Counted from the stretch's first letter, positions 7,402 to 17,287 are shown. The stretch is DNA of 63,881 bases from Pseudomonadota bacterium (GCA_031119395.1 JAVHYA010000022.1:1-63881), one strand, 5' to 3'. The notes: generated by a model not told the origin, from the letters alone. Made by a program: numbers and translations.

Positions 7402-8364
7402 TCAGTCGCAACGCTGGACCTCCACCGTCGAGTGGCGGATCTCCTCGTGCATCGCGAAGGTGGCCCGCACCTGGTCGGCCGTGAGCGTGGGCGAATGCGT
7501 GACCACCGTGACGGCGCAGGCGTACGCGGCCCGGCCCACGCGCCACACGTGGAGGTCGGCCACACGGGTCTCGGAATCGGCCAGCGCGGCTTCGATGCCC
7601 TCCCGGATCTCCTCGGTCACCGGGTGGTCCATCTCGCGGTCGAGCAGCACCTTGCCGGTTTCCTTGAGCAGGCCCTTGGCCCACAGCGCCACGAGCACCG
7701 CGCCCACCAGGCCCATCACCGGGTCGAGCCAGGCCCAGCCGAAGAACCAGCCGCCGAGCAGCGCGCCGATCGCCAGCACCGAGGTGGCCGCATCGGCCAC
7801 GACGTGCAGGTAGGCCGAGCGCAGGTTGAGGTCGTGGTGGTGGGCGTCGTGCGCGTCGCCGTGCGCATGGCCGTGCGCATGGCCGTGCCCATGGCCGTGC
7901 CCGTGCCCGTGCCCCGCATGCAGCAGGCGTGCGCAGACGAGGTTGACCACCAGCCCCAGCACCGCGATCACCACCGCCTCGCGGTAGTGGATCGGCGAGG
8001 GCGACCACAGCCGCTCCAGCGAGCCGAAGACCATGAGTGCCGCCACGCCCAGCAGGAACAGGGCGCTGGCGAAGCCGCCCAGGACCTCGATCTTCCAGGT
8101 CCCGAACGCGAAGCGCGGGTCGCGCGCGTAGCGCCGCGCGGCCGCATACGCGAAGGCGCTCAGGCCGATCGCCACCGCGTGCGAACTCATGTGCCAGCCG
8201 TCGGCCAGCAGCGCCATCGAGTTGAACCACCAGCCGGCGCCGATCTCGACCACCATCGCCACCGCGGTGATCCACATCACCAGGCGCGTGCTGCGCTGCG
8301 CCGCGGTGTTGCCGGTGTCGAACTCGTGGCTGTGCTGCCAGGGACTGAGGTCGTGGGTGTGCAT
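7402..8364 (-). CDS. dmeF: cation diffusion facilitator, probable Co(II)/Ni(II) exporter DmeF-type
   Basis: A 320-residue inner-membrane CDF transporter with six predicted membrane segments. The family metal site is visible in TM2 (ALLADGWHMSSH: Asp and His) and TM5 (HVVADAATSV). A cytoplasmic His-rich loop (HGHGHGHGHG...HAHGHAHG) sits between TM4 and TM5, and a C-terminal CDF domain ends the protein. The N-terminal HTHDLSPWQHSHEF lead and the FAFGTWKIEVLGGFASA block resemble the DmeF subgroup, which exports cobalt and nickel using proton antiport; zinc or cadmium specificity cannot be excluded. The start at 8364 leaves a 23-base gap to the ruvB stop, so it may be read from ruvB transcripts. 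The His-loop DNA is a tandem of GTGCCCAT-like units. Confidence 0.85.
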   Translation of the reverse strand: MHTHDLSPWQHSHEFDTGNTAAQRSTRLVMWITAVAMVVEIGAGWWFNSMALLADGWHMSSHAVAIGLSAFAYAAARRYARDPRFAFGTWKIEVLGGFASALFLLGVAALMVFGSLERLWSPSPIHYREAVVIAVLGLVVNLVCARLLHAGHGHGHGHGHGHAHGHAHGDAHDAHHHDLNLRSAYLHVVADAATSVLAIGALLGGWFFGWAWLDPVMGLVGAVLVALWAKGLLKETGKVLLDREMDHPVTEEIREGIEAALADSETRVADLHVWRVGRAAYACAVTVVTHSPTLTADQVRATFAMHEEIRHSTVEVQRCD

Positions 8365-8387
8365 GCGGCCATTGTCGGCCGCCCGCC

Positions 8388-9452
<1,065 letters not shown>

Positions 9453-9654
9453 GCGGCAGGGTGGGTCGGGACGGACCGAGTCTAGGGCAGTTGCCCAGCC
9501 TGGGACACGATGCGTCTTCACCGGAAAGTGGCGCTCGCCGATACCGTCGAGCCGCAAGCCCGATACCAGTACACGCACACGCCCCGCCGGCATCACCCCG
9601 CACTGTCACAATCCGCCGCCACCCGAGAACAAAGAGAACGAGGAGCGTCCCGCT

Positions 9655-10260
9655 GTGTCCATCTACGAACTGAAGCCGCGATTCCAGGCCCTGCTGCGGC
9701 CGCTGGTCGGACGCCTCGCCCGGGCCGGCCTCACGGCCAATCAGGTGACGGTGGCGGCCTGCGCGGTGTCGGTGGCGCTCGGCGTGTGGCTGTTCTTCGC
9801 CGCGCCCGGCCGCTGGGCCTCTGCGCTGATTCCTCTGTGGATGTTCCTGCGCATGGCATTGAACGCCATCGACGGCATGCTGGCCCGCGAGCATGGCCAG
9901 AAGAGCGCGCTGGGCGCCTTCCTCAACGAACTGACGGACGTGATCTCCGACGCGGCGCTGTACGCGCCCTTCGCGCTCGTCGCGCCCTTCGGCGGCTTCT
10001 GGGTGGGCGCCGTGATCGTGCTGGCGGGCCTGTCGGAATTCGCGGGCGCGCTGGGCCCCACGGTCGGTGCCTCGCGCCGCTACGACGGGCCGATGGGCAA
10101 GAGCGACCGCGCCTTCGTCTTCGGGGCGCTGGGGCTGTATGTGGCGCTGGGCTGGCCTTTGCCCGGCTGGGCCGCCTGGCTCATGCCGCTGCTGGCCGCG
10201 CTCGTCGCCTGGACCATCGTCAACCGCATCCGCCGCGCGCTGGCCGAAGCGGGACACTGA
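9655..10260 (+). CDS. CDP-alcohol phosphatidyltransferase, YnbA-like
   Basis: A 201-residue polytopic membrane protein with a GTG start preceded by AACGAGGAGCG. It has the N-terminal SIYELKPRFQ lead and the catalytic block NAIDGMLARE...LGAFLNELTDVISD. In the family motif (D-x2-D-G-x2-A-R-x8-9-G-x3-D-x3-D) the first and third Asp are Asn here. As recalled, the E. coli YnbA group shares this pattern. Canonical members join a CDP-activated lipid to an alcohol with release of CMP; the alcohol is unknown. It begins a run of same-strand genes whose domains match E. coli ynbA, ynbC, ynbD and ynbB, which argues for one pathway. Confidence 0.85.
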   Translation: MSIYELKPRFQALLRPLVGRLARAGLTANQVTVAACAVSVALGVWLFFAAPGRWASALIPLWMFLRMALNAIDGMLAREHGQKSALGAFLNELTDVISDAALYAPFALVAPFGGFWVGAVIVLAGLSEFAGALGPTVGASRRYDGPMGKSDRAFVFGALGLYVALGWPLPGWAAWLMPLLAALVAWTIVNRIRRALAEAGH

Positions 10261-10265
10261 TCCGG

Positions 10266-10330
10266 AATTCGAGCGAAATATGCCCACAACGCCCGTGGAT
10301 CGGGCGCCAGCAGCTATCTTTTTCATAGCA
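10266..10330 (-). repeat. dispersed GCTAT-type repeat in the ynbA-ynbC spacer
   Basis: On the minus strand: TGCTATGAAAAAGATAGCTGCT, then a CGCCCG...CGGGCG hairpin and a diverged tail. It fills most of the 97-base gap between the two genes. Confidence 0.7.
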
Positions 10331-10357
10331 AAATAAGACCCCGTCTTCTGGAGCTCT

Positions 10358-12121
10358 ATGACCCCCTCGTCCCGCACCGCGCAGGAACTGCACTTCGACA
10401 CGCACGACGGCGAGTCGCTGTTCTACCGCCACTGGCCCGCCACCGGCGGCGTCCGTCGCGGCGCCGTCGTGCTGTTCCACCGCGGCCACGAGCACGGCGC
10501 GCGCATGGCGCACCTGGTCGACGAACTCGACCTGCCCGATTTCGACTTCTTCGCCTGGGACGCCCGCGGTCACGGCCGCTCGCCGGGCCAGCGCGGCCAC
10601 AGCCCCAGCTTCGCGCACTCGGTGCGCGACGTGCAGACCTTCATCGAGCACATCGGCACGCAGCACGGCGTGGCGGAGCACGACATCCACGTCATCGCGC
10701 AGAGCGTGGGCGCGGTGCTGGTGTCGACCTGGGCGCACGACTACGCCCCCAAGGTGCGCGGCCTCACGCTCGCCTCGCCGGCCTTCAAGGTCAAGCTCTA
10801 CGTGCCCTTCGCGCGGCCGGGGCTGGCGCTGATGCACAGGCTGCGTGGCCTCTTCTTCGTCAACAGCTACGTGAAGGCGAAGTTCCTCACGCACGACCCC
10901 GAGCGCATCGCCAGCTTCGAGGCCGACCCGCTCATCACGCGGCCGATCGCCGTCAACATCCTGCTCGACCTGTACGCCGCGGCCGAGCGCGTCGTGCAGG
11001 ACGCCAACGCGATCGTCGTGCCGACGCAGCTGCTCATCTCGGGGGCCGACTGGGTGGTGCACCACAAGCCGCAGCACGAATTCTTCGAGCGCCTGGGCAG
11101 CGCGGTGAAGGAGAAGATCGAGCTGCCGGGCTTCTTCCACGACACGCTGGGCGAGAAGGACCGCGCCCCGGCCGTGGCCGCGGTGCGCGACTTCATCCTG
11201 CGCCTGTTCGACCACCCGCCGCCGCCGGTCGACCTGCGCCAGGCCGACCAGGCGGGCGCCACGGCCGACGAGTCGCGCGCGCTGGCCGAGCCGCTGTCGC
11301 CCCTGTCGCCGCGCGGCGCCTACTGGGCCATGACGCGCGCCGGACTGAAGCTGGGCGGCAAGCTCTCGCGCGGCATCGCCCTGGGCCACGCGACCGGCTT
11401 CGACTCGGGCAGCACGCTCGACTACGTCTACCGCAACGAGGCCGCCGGCGCGCCGCTCGTGGGCCGGACGATCGACCGCACCTACCTCGACTCGATCGGC
11501 TGGCGCGGCATCCGGCAGCGCAAGCTGCACGTCGAGGAGCTCATCCGCGACGCGATGGAGCGCCTGGCCCACATGCACCGCGAGGTGCGGGTGATGGACA
11601 TCGCCGCCGGCCACGGCCGCTACGTGCTCGATGCGGTGGCCGCCAGCCCGGTGAAGGCGCACTCCATCCTGCTGCGCGACTACAGCGACATCAACGTGCG
11701 CGACGGGCGCGCGCTCATCGCCCAGCGCGAGCTGCAGGACCGTGCCGAATTCGTGCAGGCCGACGCCTTCGACCGCATGAGCCTGGCCACCGTGACGCCG
11801 CGACCCACGCTGGCGGTCGTCTCGGGCCTGTACGAGCTCTTCCCCGACAACGAGATGGTGCGGCGCTCGCTCGCCGGCGTGGGCGACGCGGTGGAAGATG
11901 GCGGCTACCTGGTCTACACCGGGCAGCCCTGGCACCCGCAGCTGGAGATGATCGCCCGCGCCCTGACCAGCCACCGCCAGGGCCAGGCCTGGGTGATGCG
12001 GCGGCGCACGCAGGCCGAGATGGACCAGCTCGTCGAGGAGGCGGGCTTTCGCAAGATCGCCCAGCGCGTCGACGCGTGGGGCATCTTCACCGTCTCCCTG
12101 GCGCAGCGCGTGGAGCGATGA
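10358..12121 (+). CDS. bifunctional alpha/beta hydrolase / class I SAM methyltransferase, YnbC-like
   Basis: A 587-residue two-domain protein. Residues 1-285 are an alpha/beta hydrolase of the lysophospholipase type: oxyanion region FHRGHEHGAR, WDARGHGRS, nucleophile elbow IAQSVGA (Ser116), probable acid Asp231 (ISGADWVV) and catalytic His261 (FFHDTLG). From about residue 320 a class I methyltransferase follows, with the SAM-binding motif MDIAAGHG (413-420), LLRDYSDINV and EFVQADAFD. The same fusion defines E. coli YnbC. The substrate is unknown; context with phosphatidyl- and acyltransferases suggests a lipid or lipid-derived acid. GGAG lies five bases before the ATG. The next gene overlaps by four bases. 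Confidence 0.87.
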   Translation: MTPSSRTAQELHFDTHDGESLFYRHWPATGGVRRGAVVLFHRGHEHGARMAHLVDELDLPDFDFFAWDARGHGRSPGQRGHSPSFAHSVRDVQTFIEHIGTQHGVAEHDIHVIAQSVGAVLVSTWAHDYAPKVRGLTLASPAFKVKLYVPFARPGLALMHRLRGLFFVNSYVKAKFLTHDPERIASFEADPLITRPIAVNILLDLYAAAERVVQDANAIVVPTQLLISGADWVVHHKPQHEFFERLGSAVKEKIELPGFFHDTLGEKDRAPAVAAVRDFILRLFDHPPPPVDLRQADQAGATADESRALAEPLSPLSPRGAYWAMTRAGLKLGGKLSRGIALGHATGFDSGSTLDYVYRNEAAGAPLVGRTIDRTYLDSIGWRGIRQRKLHVEELIRDAMERLAHMHREVRVMDIAAGHGRYVLDAVAASPVKAHSILLRDYSDINVRDGRALIAQRELQDRAEFVQADAFDRMSLATVTPRPTLAVVSGLYELFPDNEMVRRSLAGVGDAVEDGGYLVYTGQPWHPQLEMIARALTSHRQGQAWVMRRRTQAEMDQLVEEAGFRKIAQRVDAWGIFTVSLAQRVER

Positions 12122-13515
12122 AGGCCGCGCGTGCGCGAAGGCCCTGGCCCTGGAAGCGCGCCGCCGCCTGGCTGGCGCTGCTCGGGCCGCTCTTCTACCT
12201 GAGCTATGGCCTCGCCAACTGGTGGGCCGGCACGCGGGCGCAGGTGCCCTCGGTGGTGTTCGACTGGGAACGCGGCATGCCTTTCTGGGCCTGGACGATC
12301 TTTCCCTACTGGTCGATCAACGCCTTCTACGCGCTCTCGCTCTTCCTCGGCCGCACGAAGCACCTCGTCGACCGGCATGCCTTGCGGCTGCTCACGGCCA
12401 CGGGGATCGCCTGCACCTGCTTCGTGCTGTGGCCACTGCACTTCAGCTTCGGCCAGCCGGCGGTGGAAGGTGCGCCGGCCTTCCTCTTCGACGCGCTGCG
12501 CGGCTTCGACCAGCCGTACAACCAGGCGCCCTCGCTGCATATCGCGCTGGCCGTGATCCTGTGGGACTGGTACCGCCGCCTCGTCACGCCGCGCTGGGGC
12601 CGGTGGGTGCTGCACCTGTGGACGCTGGCGATCTGCGGCTCGGTGCTCACCACCTGGCAGCACCACTTCATCGACATCCCCACCGGCGCCCTGCTGGGGC
12701 TGGTGTGCGTGTGGCTCTGGCCGCTGGAGCGCACGGTGGCGCTGCCGCGCGCCTGGCGCCTGGCGCGCGACCCGCAGCGCTGCAAGCTCGCCGGCTTCTA
12801 CGCCGTCGGCGCCGCGCTGTGCCTGATGCTGGCGATCGGGCTGCACGGCGCGGCCTTGTGGCTGGCCTGGCCGGCCGCCGCGCTGGCGGTCGTCGCGCTC
12901 AATTACATCGGCTTCGGTGCGCGCGGGTTCGGCATGGGCCGCGACGGGCGCATGCGCTGGAGCGCGCGCTGGCTGCTGGCGCCCTATCGTCTCGGCGCCT
13001 GGGTCAACGCGCGCCTGTGGACGCGACGCCTGCCCGCCAGCGTCGAGGTCGCGCCCGGCCTGCGCCTGGGGCGCGTGCCCACCACGAACGAATGGCAGGC
13101 GGCCGGCCGGCCGCGCCTGGTCGGCCTGAGTGCGGAACTGCAGCTGCCTGCCGAGGCCGCCGCTGCGGGCCGCACGCGCTGTGCGCCCCTGCTCGACCTG
13201 GTGGTGCCGAGCGCCACGCAACTGCGGCGCGCGGTGCTTCTGGTCGATGCGCAGCGACGGGCAGGCGGCGGGCGCGATGCGGTCTGGGTCTGCTGCGCGC
13301 TGGGCTTCTCGCGCAGCGCGGGCACGGTGGTGGGCTGGCTGAACCTGCATGGCGGCGCGGCCGACGCGGAAGCTGCCGAAGCCCTGGTGCGCGTCGCTCG
13401 CCCGCAGGTCGTGCTCAAGCCGGCCTGGCGCGCCTTGCTCGGCTCGGCGGCCACCGCGCCGGCCGCTGCACTAAGCTCCACCCCCGGGAACGAGAAGGAG
13501 CAGGGCACCGCATGA
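12118..13515 (+). CDS. PAP2 phosphatase / dual-specificity phosphatase fusion, YnbD-like
   Basis: A 465-residue protein starting at the ATG that overlaps the previous stop (ATGA). The N-terminal half is a membrane PAP2 domain with APSLH (Pro138-His141) and the HHFID block (His183, Asp186), the C2 and C3 motifs of type 2 phosphatidate phosphatases. After further membrane segments (about 225-270), the C-terminal part holds a cysteine-phosphatase loop CALGFSR (Cys393, Arg399; CX5R). This arrangement matches E. coli YnbD. The PAP2 part could dephosphorylate a lipid phosphate on the periplasmic side; the cytosolic CX5R domain could act on a phospho-alcohol head group. Both substrates are inference. 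Confidence 0.87.
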   Translation: MKAARARRPWPWKRAAAWLALLGPLFYLSYGLANWWAGTRAQVPSVVFDWERGMPFWAWTIFPYWSINAFYALSLFLGRTKHLVDRHALRLLTATGIACTCFVLWPLHFSFGQPAVEGAPAFLFDALRGFDQPYNQAPSLHIALAVILWDWYRRLVTPRWGRWVLHLWTLAICGSVLTTWQHHFIDIPTGALLGLVCVWLWPLERTVALPRAWRLARDPQRCKLAGFYAVGAALCLMLAIGLHGAALWLAWPAAALAVVALNYIGFGARGFGMGRDGRMRWSARWLLAPYRLGAWVNARLWTRRLPASVEVAPGLRLGRVPTTNEWQAAGRPRLVGLSAELQLPAEAAAAGRTRCAPLLDLVVPSATQLRRAVLLVDAQRRAGGGRDAVWVCCALGFSRSAGTVVGWLNLHGGAADAEAAEALVRVARPQVVLKPAWRALLGSAATAPAAALSSTPGNEKEQGTA

Positions 13516-13946
13516 ACGAGAACGAACGCGCGCAGTGCGCAACCCTGGCCGCGCTGCTGCGTGCCGAGCAATTGGCCGGAGGGTGGGGCTTCGCGCTCGG
13601 CGTGATCGCCGCTGCGGTGCTCGCGTTGACGGTGCGCGCCCTCTCGATGACGGCCACCATGGGCTTCGGCGCGGTCGCGGTGCTCGGCGTGCTGGAGCGC
13701 TACTTCGCCTTCCGCCTGCGCTTGGACCAGCGGCTGTTCGAGTCGCTCGCGGCAGGCGCCGTGCCCTCCCTGCGCGCACTCGATGGCGCGCTCGCCGCAC
13801 TGGGCCTGCGCGCCGTGCCCGAATCGCAGCGCACCCTCGCCGACCGCATCGCAGGCACACGCCAGCTCATGCAGCGCCATCTGGTCGTGGTCGCCTGCCA
13901 GAGCGCGATGTTCCTGCTCGCCGTGATGACCGAGGACTTGAGATGA
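13512..13946 (+). CDS. small membrane protein in the ynb-like operon, unknown function
   Basis: A 144-residue protein whose ATG overlaps the stop of the PAP2/DSP gene by four bases, so it is coupled to it. It has two adjacent hydrophobic segments (about residues 22-42 and 48-64) and a third near the C-terminus (VVVACQSAMFLLAV, about 125-138). The intervening part is amphipathic and Leu/Ala/Arg rich (VLERYFAFRLRLDQRLFESLA). No known domain was recognised. Its place inside the operon suggests an accessory membrane component for the lipid enzymes. Confidence 0.65.
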   Translation: MNENERAQCATLAALLRAEQLAGGWGFALGVIAAAVLALTVRALSMTATMGFGAVAVLGVLERYFAFRLRLDQRLFESLAAGAVPSLRALDGALAALGLRAVPESQRTLADRIAGTRQLMQRHLVVVACQSAMFLLAVMTEDLR

Positions 13947-14030
13947 AGCTCCCCCAAGCCCCTTCGCTGCGCCGGGCGCCTGGTCCGGGTTGCGCCACGC
14001 GGGTGGCGCGCAAGCCCTTGGAAGACTGAA

Positions 14031-14792
14031 ATGAACGACGTCCTGGACTCCGACGCCCCGCCGCCGCGCGTGATCGTGCGCCGCGTGCTGGCCTTCATCG
14101 CCGGCCGGCTGATCATCGGCATCGCGGCGCTGCTGACCGGCGTGCGCGCCATCTGGTCGGGCACCGCGCCGAGGGCCGAGCAGACGCTGTACTTCGCCAA
14201 CCACACCAGCCACGGCGACTTCGTGCTGCTGTGGGCCACGCTGCCGCCGGACCTGCGCGCCATCACGCGGCCGGTCGCCGGGCAGGACTACTGGATGGCC
14301 TCGAAGCTGCGCCGCTTCATCGGCGAGGACGTGTTCAACGCCCTCATGATCCGCCGCGACGGCGGCAGCGACGGCCCGAACCCGGTGCAGCAGATGACCG
14401 ATGCGCTGAAGGCCGGCGACTCGCTCATCATGTTTCCCGAAGGGACGCGCAACACGGGCGAGGACATCCTGCTGCCGCTCAAGAGCGGGCTGTTCCACAT
14501 CGCCCGCTACCTGCAGCAGGAGGGCCTGCCGGTGCGGCTGGTGCCGGTGTGGATCGAGAACCTCAAGCGCGTGCTGCCCAAGGGCCAGCTGGTGCCGGTG
14601 CCGCTGGCCTGCTCGGTGCGCTTCGGGGCGCCGCTCGCGCTGGGCGACGGCGAGGACAAGGCGGCTTTCCTGGCCCGCGCACGGCAGGCGATGCTGGACC
14701 TGCGGCCCGAGTACGACCGCGCGGACGACACCGACGCGCCGCAGCCGGCCGTGGCCGTGCAGCCGGCCGCCGGCACGGAGGGCGCGCCATGA
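14031..14792 (+). CDS. 1-acyl-sn-glycerol-3-phosphate acyltransferase family protein
   Basis: A 253-residue PlsC-type acyltransferase. The catalytic HX4D block is NHTSHGD (His58-Asp63), the acceptor-phosphate motif is FPEGTR (135-140), and later blocks include VPVWIENLKRVLPKG and CSVRFGAPL. An N-terminal hydrophobic segment (LAFIAGRLIIGIAALL) would anchor it to the inner membrane. Family members move an acyl chain from acyl-ACP or acyl-CoA to lysophosphatidate or a related lysolipid. It is separated from the small membrane gene by 84 bases with a GC hairpin, and overlaps the CdsA-like gene by four bases. A paralogue with the same CdsA-like neighbour lies at 50848. Confidence 0.9.
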   Translation: MNDVLDSDAPPPRVIVRRVLAFIAGRLIIGIAALLTGVRAIWSGTAPRAEQTLYFANHTSHGDFVLLWATLPPDLRAITRPVAGQDYWMASKLRRFIGEDVFNALMIRRDGGSDGPNPVQQMTDALKAGDSLIMFPEGTRNTGEDILLPLKSGLFHIARYLQQEGLPVRLVPVWIENLKRVLPKGQLVPVPLACSVRFGAPLALGDGEDKAAFLARARQAMLDLRPEYDRADDTDAPQPAVAVQPAAGTEGAP

Positions 14793-15736
14793 ACGCCTCG
14801 ACCCAGACCACGCTGCAGCTCTTCGGCGGCGTGGCCGGCGTGCTGATCCTCGCCTCGGTCATCGGGGCGCTGCTCAAGTGGCGCGTGGCGCACGGGGCGC
14901 CGCACTCCGTCATCGACAACCTCAACGCCCGCGTCAACGCCTGGTGGGTGATGGTGGCGGTCATCGGCATCGCCTTCGCGCTCGGCAAGGGCGGCGTGAT
15001 CGTGCTGTTCTACCTGATCTCGTTCTATGCGCTGCGCGAGTTCATGAGCCTGAGCTACACCCGGCGCGGCGACCACCTGGCGATCGCGGCGGCCTTCTAC
15101 ATCGCGCTGCCGGTGCAGTACTTCCTCGTGTGGATCGAGTGGTATGGCATGTTCGCGATCTTCATCCCGGTCGAGGTGTTCCTGATCCTGCCCATCCTCT
15201 CGGCCGTGGGCGGCGACACCAAGCGCTTCCTCGAACGCACGGCCAAGGTTCAGTGGGGGCTGATGGTGTGCGTGTTCTGCATCAGCCACGTGCCGGCGCT
15301 GCTCACGCTGAAGATCCCGGGCTTCGAGGGCCGCAACCTGCTGCTGATCGCCTTCCTGGTGATCGTGGTGCAGGGCAGCGACGTGCTGCAGTACGTGTGG
15401 GGCAAGCTCTTCGGCCGGCGCAAGGTGGCGCCGGAGCTGTCGCCATCGAAGACCTGGGAAGGGCTGGTCGGCGGCGTTGCCAGCGCCACGGCGCTGGGCG
15501 CGGCGCTCTACTGGGCCACGCCCTTCACGCCCTGGCAGGCGGCGCTCATGGCCTTCATGATCTGCGTGATGGGCTTCTTCGGCGGGCTGGTGATGTCGGC
15601 CATCAAGCGCGACCGCGGCGTGAAGGACTGGGGCACCATGATCGAGGGCCATGGCGGCATGCTCGACCGGCTCGATTCGGTGATCTTCGCGGCGCCGCTG
15701 TACTTCCACGCGCTGCACCACTGGTGGGTGCCCTGA
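14789..15736 (+). CDS. phosphatidate cytidylyltransferase (CdsA family), YnbB-like
   Basis: A 315-residue polytopic membrane protein starting inside the acyltransferase stop codon (ATGA). The CdsA signatures are intact: GSDVLQY (Asp199), LSPSKTWEGLVGG (217-229), KRDRGVKDW (273-281) and GHGGMLDRLD (287-296). Members make CDP-diacylglycerol from phosphatidate and CTP with magnesium. In this operon it would feed the YnbA-like transferase. It closes the run of lipid genes. Whether it is the housekeeping CdsA or a dedicated enzyme is not decided; essential CdsA normally sits beside uppS, dxr and bamA, which are not here, so a dedicated role is more likely. Confidence 0.9.
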   Translation: MNASTQTTLQLFGGVAGVLILASVIGALLKWRVAHGAPHSVIDNLNARVNAWWVMVAVIGIAFALGKGGVIVLFYLISFYALREFMSLSYTRRGDHLAIAAAFYIALPVQYFLVWIEWYGMFAIFIPVEVFLILPILSAVGGDTKRFLERTAKVQWGLMVCVFCISHVPALLTLKIPGFEGRNLLLIAFLVIVVQGSDVLQYVWGKLFGRRKVAPELSPSKTWEGLVGGVASATALGAALYWATPFTPWQAALMAFMICVMGFFGGLVMSAIKRDRGVKDWGTMIEGHGGMLDRLDSVIFAAPLYFHALHHWWVP

Positions 15737-15754
15737 TGAGCCGAACCCGCAGTT

Positions 15755-15812
15755 TGCTACAAAAACGATAGCTTACTGCGCAGGCGCAGCGGGCGCTGCG
15801 GCCCTTTTTGGC
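15755..15812 (+). repeat. dispersed GCTAT-type repeat between the CdsA-like gene and ffh
   Basis: TGCTAC...GATAGC hairpin, CGCAGCGGGCGCTGCGG block, and a CCCTTTTTGGC end that abuts the stop codon of ffh (convergent). Its last part can fold and may help end transcription of both convergent units. Confidence 0.7.
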
Positions 15813-17195
15813 TCAGAACTTCGGCATGCCGCCGGGGCCGCCCATGCCGGGCAGGCCCTTCATGCCGCCCATGCGCTTCATCATCTTCATGAGGCCGCCG
15901 CCCTTCATCTTCTTCATCATCCCCTGCATCTGCTCGAACTCGTTGAGCAGGCGGTTCACTTCCTGCACCTGGACGCCGGCACCGGCGGCGATGCGCTTCT
16001 TGCGCGTGGCCTTGATGAGCTCGGGCTTGCGTCGCTCCAGCGGGGTCATGCTGTGGATGATGCCTTCCTTGCGGCGGATGTCGCGCTCGGCGCGCGTCAT
16101 GTCGGCCTCGGTGGCCTTGGCGGCCAGTTGGGCCGGCAGCTTGTCCATCAGGCCCGAGAGGCCGCCCATCTGCTTCATCTGCTGCAGCTGGGCCAGGAAG
16201 TCGTCGAGGTCGAAATGCCCGCTCTTGACCTTGGAGGCGAGCTTCTTCGCCGCCTCGACGTCGACCCCGGCCGTGACCTGCTCGACCAGCGCGACGATGT
16301 CGCCCATGCCGAGGATGCGGCCGGCGTGGCGCTCGGCGTCGAACACTTCCAGGCCGTCGATCTTCTCGCTGGTGCCGGCGAACTTGATCGGCACGCCGGT
16401 GATCTGCCGCACCGACAGCGCCGCGCCGCCGCGCGAGTCGCCGTCCATCTTGGTCAGGATGATGCCGGTGAGCGGCAGCGCCTCCTTGAAGGCCTTGGCG
16501 GTGTTGACCGCGTCCTGGCCCTGCATGGCGTCGACCACGAACAGGGTCTCGACCGGGTTCAGCGCCGCGTGGAGGGTCTTGATCTCCTCCATCAGCACCT
16601 CGTCGATCGCGAGGCGACCGGCCGTGTCGACCAGCAGCACGTCGAAGTAGTGGCGTCGGGCGTGGTCGAGCGCGGCGCGCGCGATGTCCAGCGGCTTCTG
16701 GTCGGGCGTGCTGGGAAACCACTCGGCGCCCGCCTGCTTCGTCACGGTCTTGAGCTGCTCGATGGCGGCCGGCCGGTACACGTCGCCCGACACGGTGAGC
16801 ACCTTCTTCTTGCGCTTCTCGATGAGGTGCTTGGCCAGCTTGGCGGTGGTGGTGGTCTTGCCGGCGCCCTGCAGGCCCGCCATGAGCACCACCGCGGGCG
16901 GCTGCGCAACGAGGTTGATGTCCGACACGCCCTCGCCCATCGTGGCCGCCAGCTCGCGGTTGACGATGCCCACCAGCGCCTGGCCCGGCTTGAGCGAACC
17001 CAGCACCTCCTCGCCCATCGCCTTTTCCTTGACGCGGTTGACGAAGTCGCGCACCACGGGCAGCGCCACGTCGGCCTCGAGCAGCGCCATGCGGACCTCG
17101 CGCATCATGTCCTGCACGTTGGCGTCGGTGATGCGCGCCTGGCCGCTCATCTGCTTGACGAGGCGGGAGAACTTGTCGGTGAGGGCGGTGGCCAT
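15813..17195 (-). CDS. ffh: signal recognition particle protein Ffh
   Basis: A 460-residue SRP54 GTPase that binds 4.5S RNA and signal sequences for co-translational membrane targeting. The N domain (ALLEADVALPVVRDFVNRVKEKA) is followed by the G domain with GLQGAGKTT (P-loop), DVYRPAAIEQL, VDTAGR, TKMDGDSRGG and GTSEKIDGLEVFD. The M domain ends the protein: a Met-rich tail with MQGMMKKMKGGG and GGMKGLPGMGG. Length and domain order are standard. The divergent neighbour is a YpjD-like gene, an arrangement common in proteobacteria. Confidence 0.97.
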   Translation of the reverse strand: MATALTDKFSRLVKQMSGQARITDANVQDMMREVRMALLEADVALPVVRDFVNRVKEKAMGEEVLGSLKPGQALVGIVNRELAATMGEGVSDINLVAQPPAVVLMAGLQGAGKTTTTAKLAKHLIEKRKKKVLTVSGDVYRPAAIEQLKTVTKQAGAEWFPSTPDQKPLDIARAALDHARRHYFDVLLVDTAGRLAIDEVLMEEIKTLHAALNPVETLFVVDAMQGQDAVNTAKAFKEALPLTGIILTKMDGDSRGGAALSVRQITGVPIKFAGTSEKIDGLEVFDAERHAGRILGMGDIVALVEQVTAGVDVEAAKKLASKVKSGHFDLDDFLAQLQQMKQMGGLSGLMDKLPAQLAAKATEADMTRAERDIRRKEGIIHSMTPLERRKPELIKATRKKRIAAGAGVQVQEVNRLLNEFEQMQGMMKKMKGGGLMKMMKRMGGMKGLPGMGGPGGMPKF

Positions 17196-17287
17196 GGGGG
17201 ATTGCTGCTCGGGAGGGGGAAAGCGGAAGGGCGGAGACGGCGTTGCGCCATCCGAAAAGGTGGGGGCGAGCCGCTAAACTCGCCCCG

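Noticed and set aside
7850-7920. Short tandem repeat of GTGCCCAT-like units
   Set aside because: This is the His-rich loop of the metal exporter (CAC/CAT-GGC codons); not a separate element.
13943-14029. 28-codon frame beginning at the end of the small membrane gene in the ynb-like operon
   Set aside because: Composition is like random GC-rich sequence and it coincides with hairpin-forming spacer DNA (GCCAC/GTGGC); treated as non-coding.
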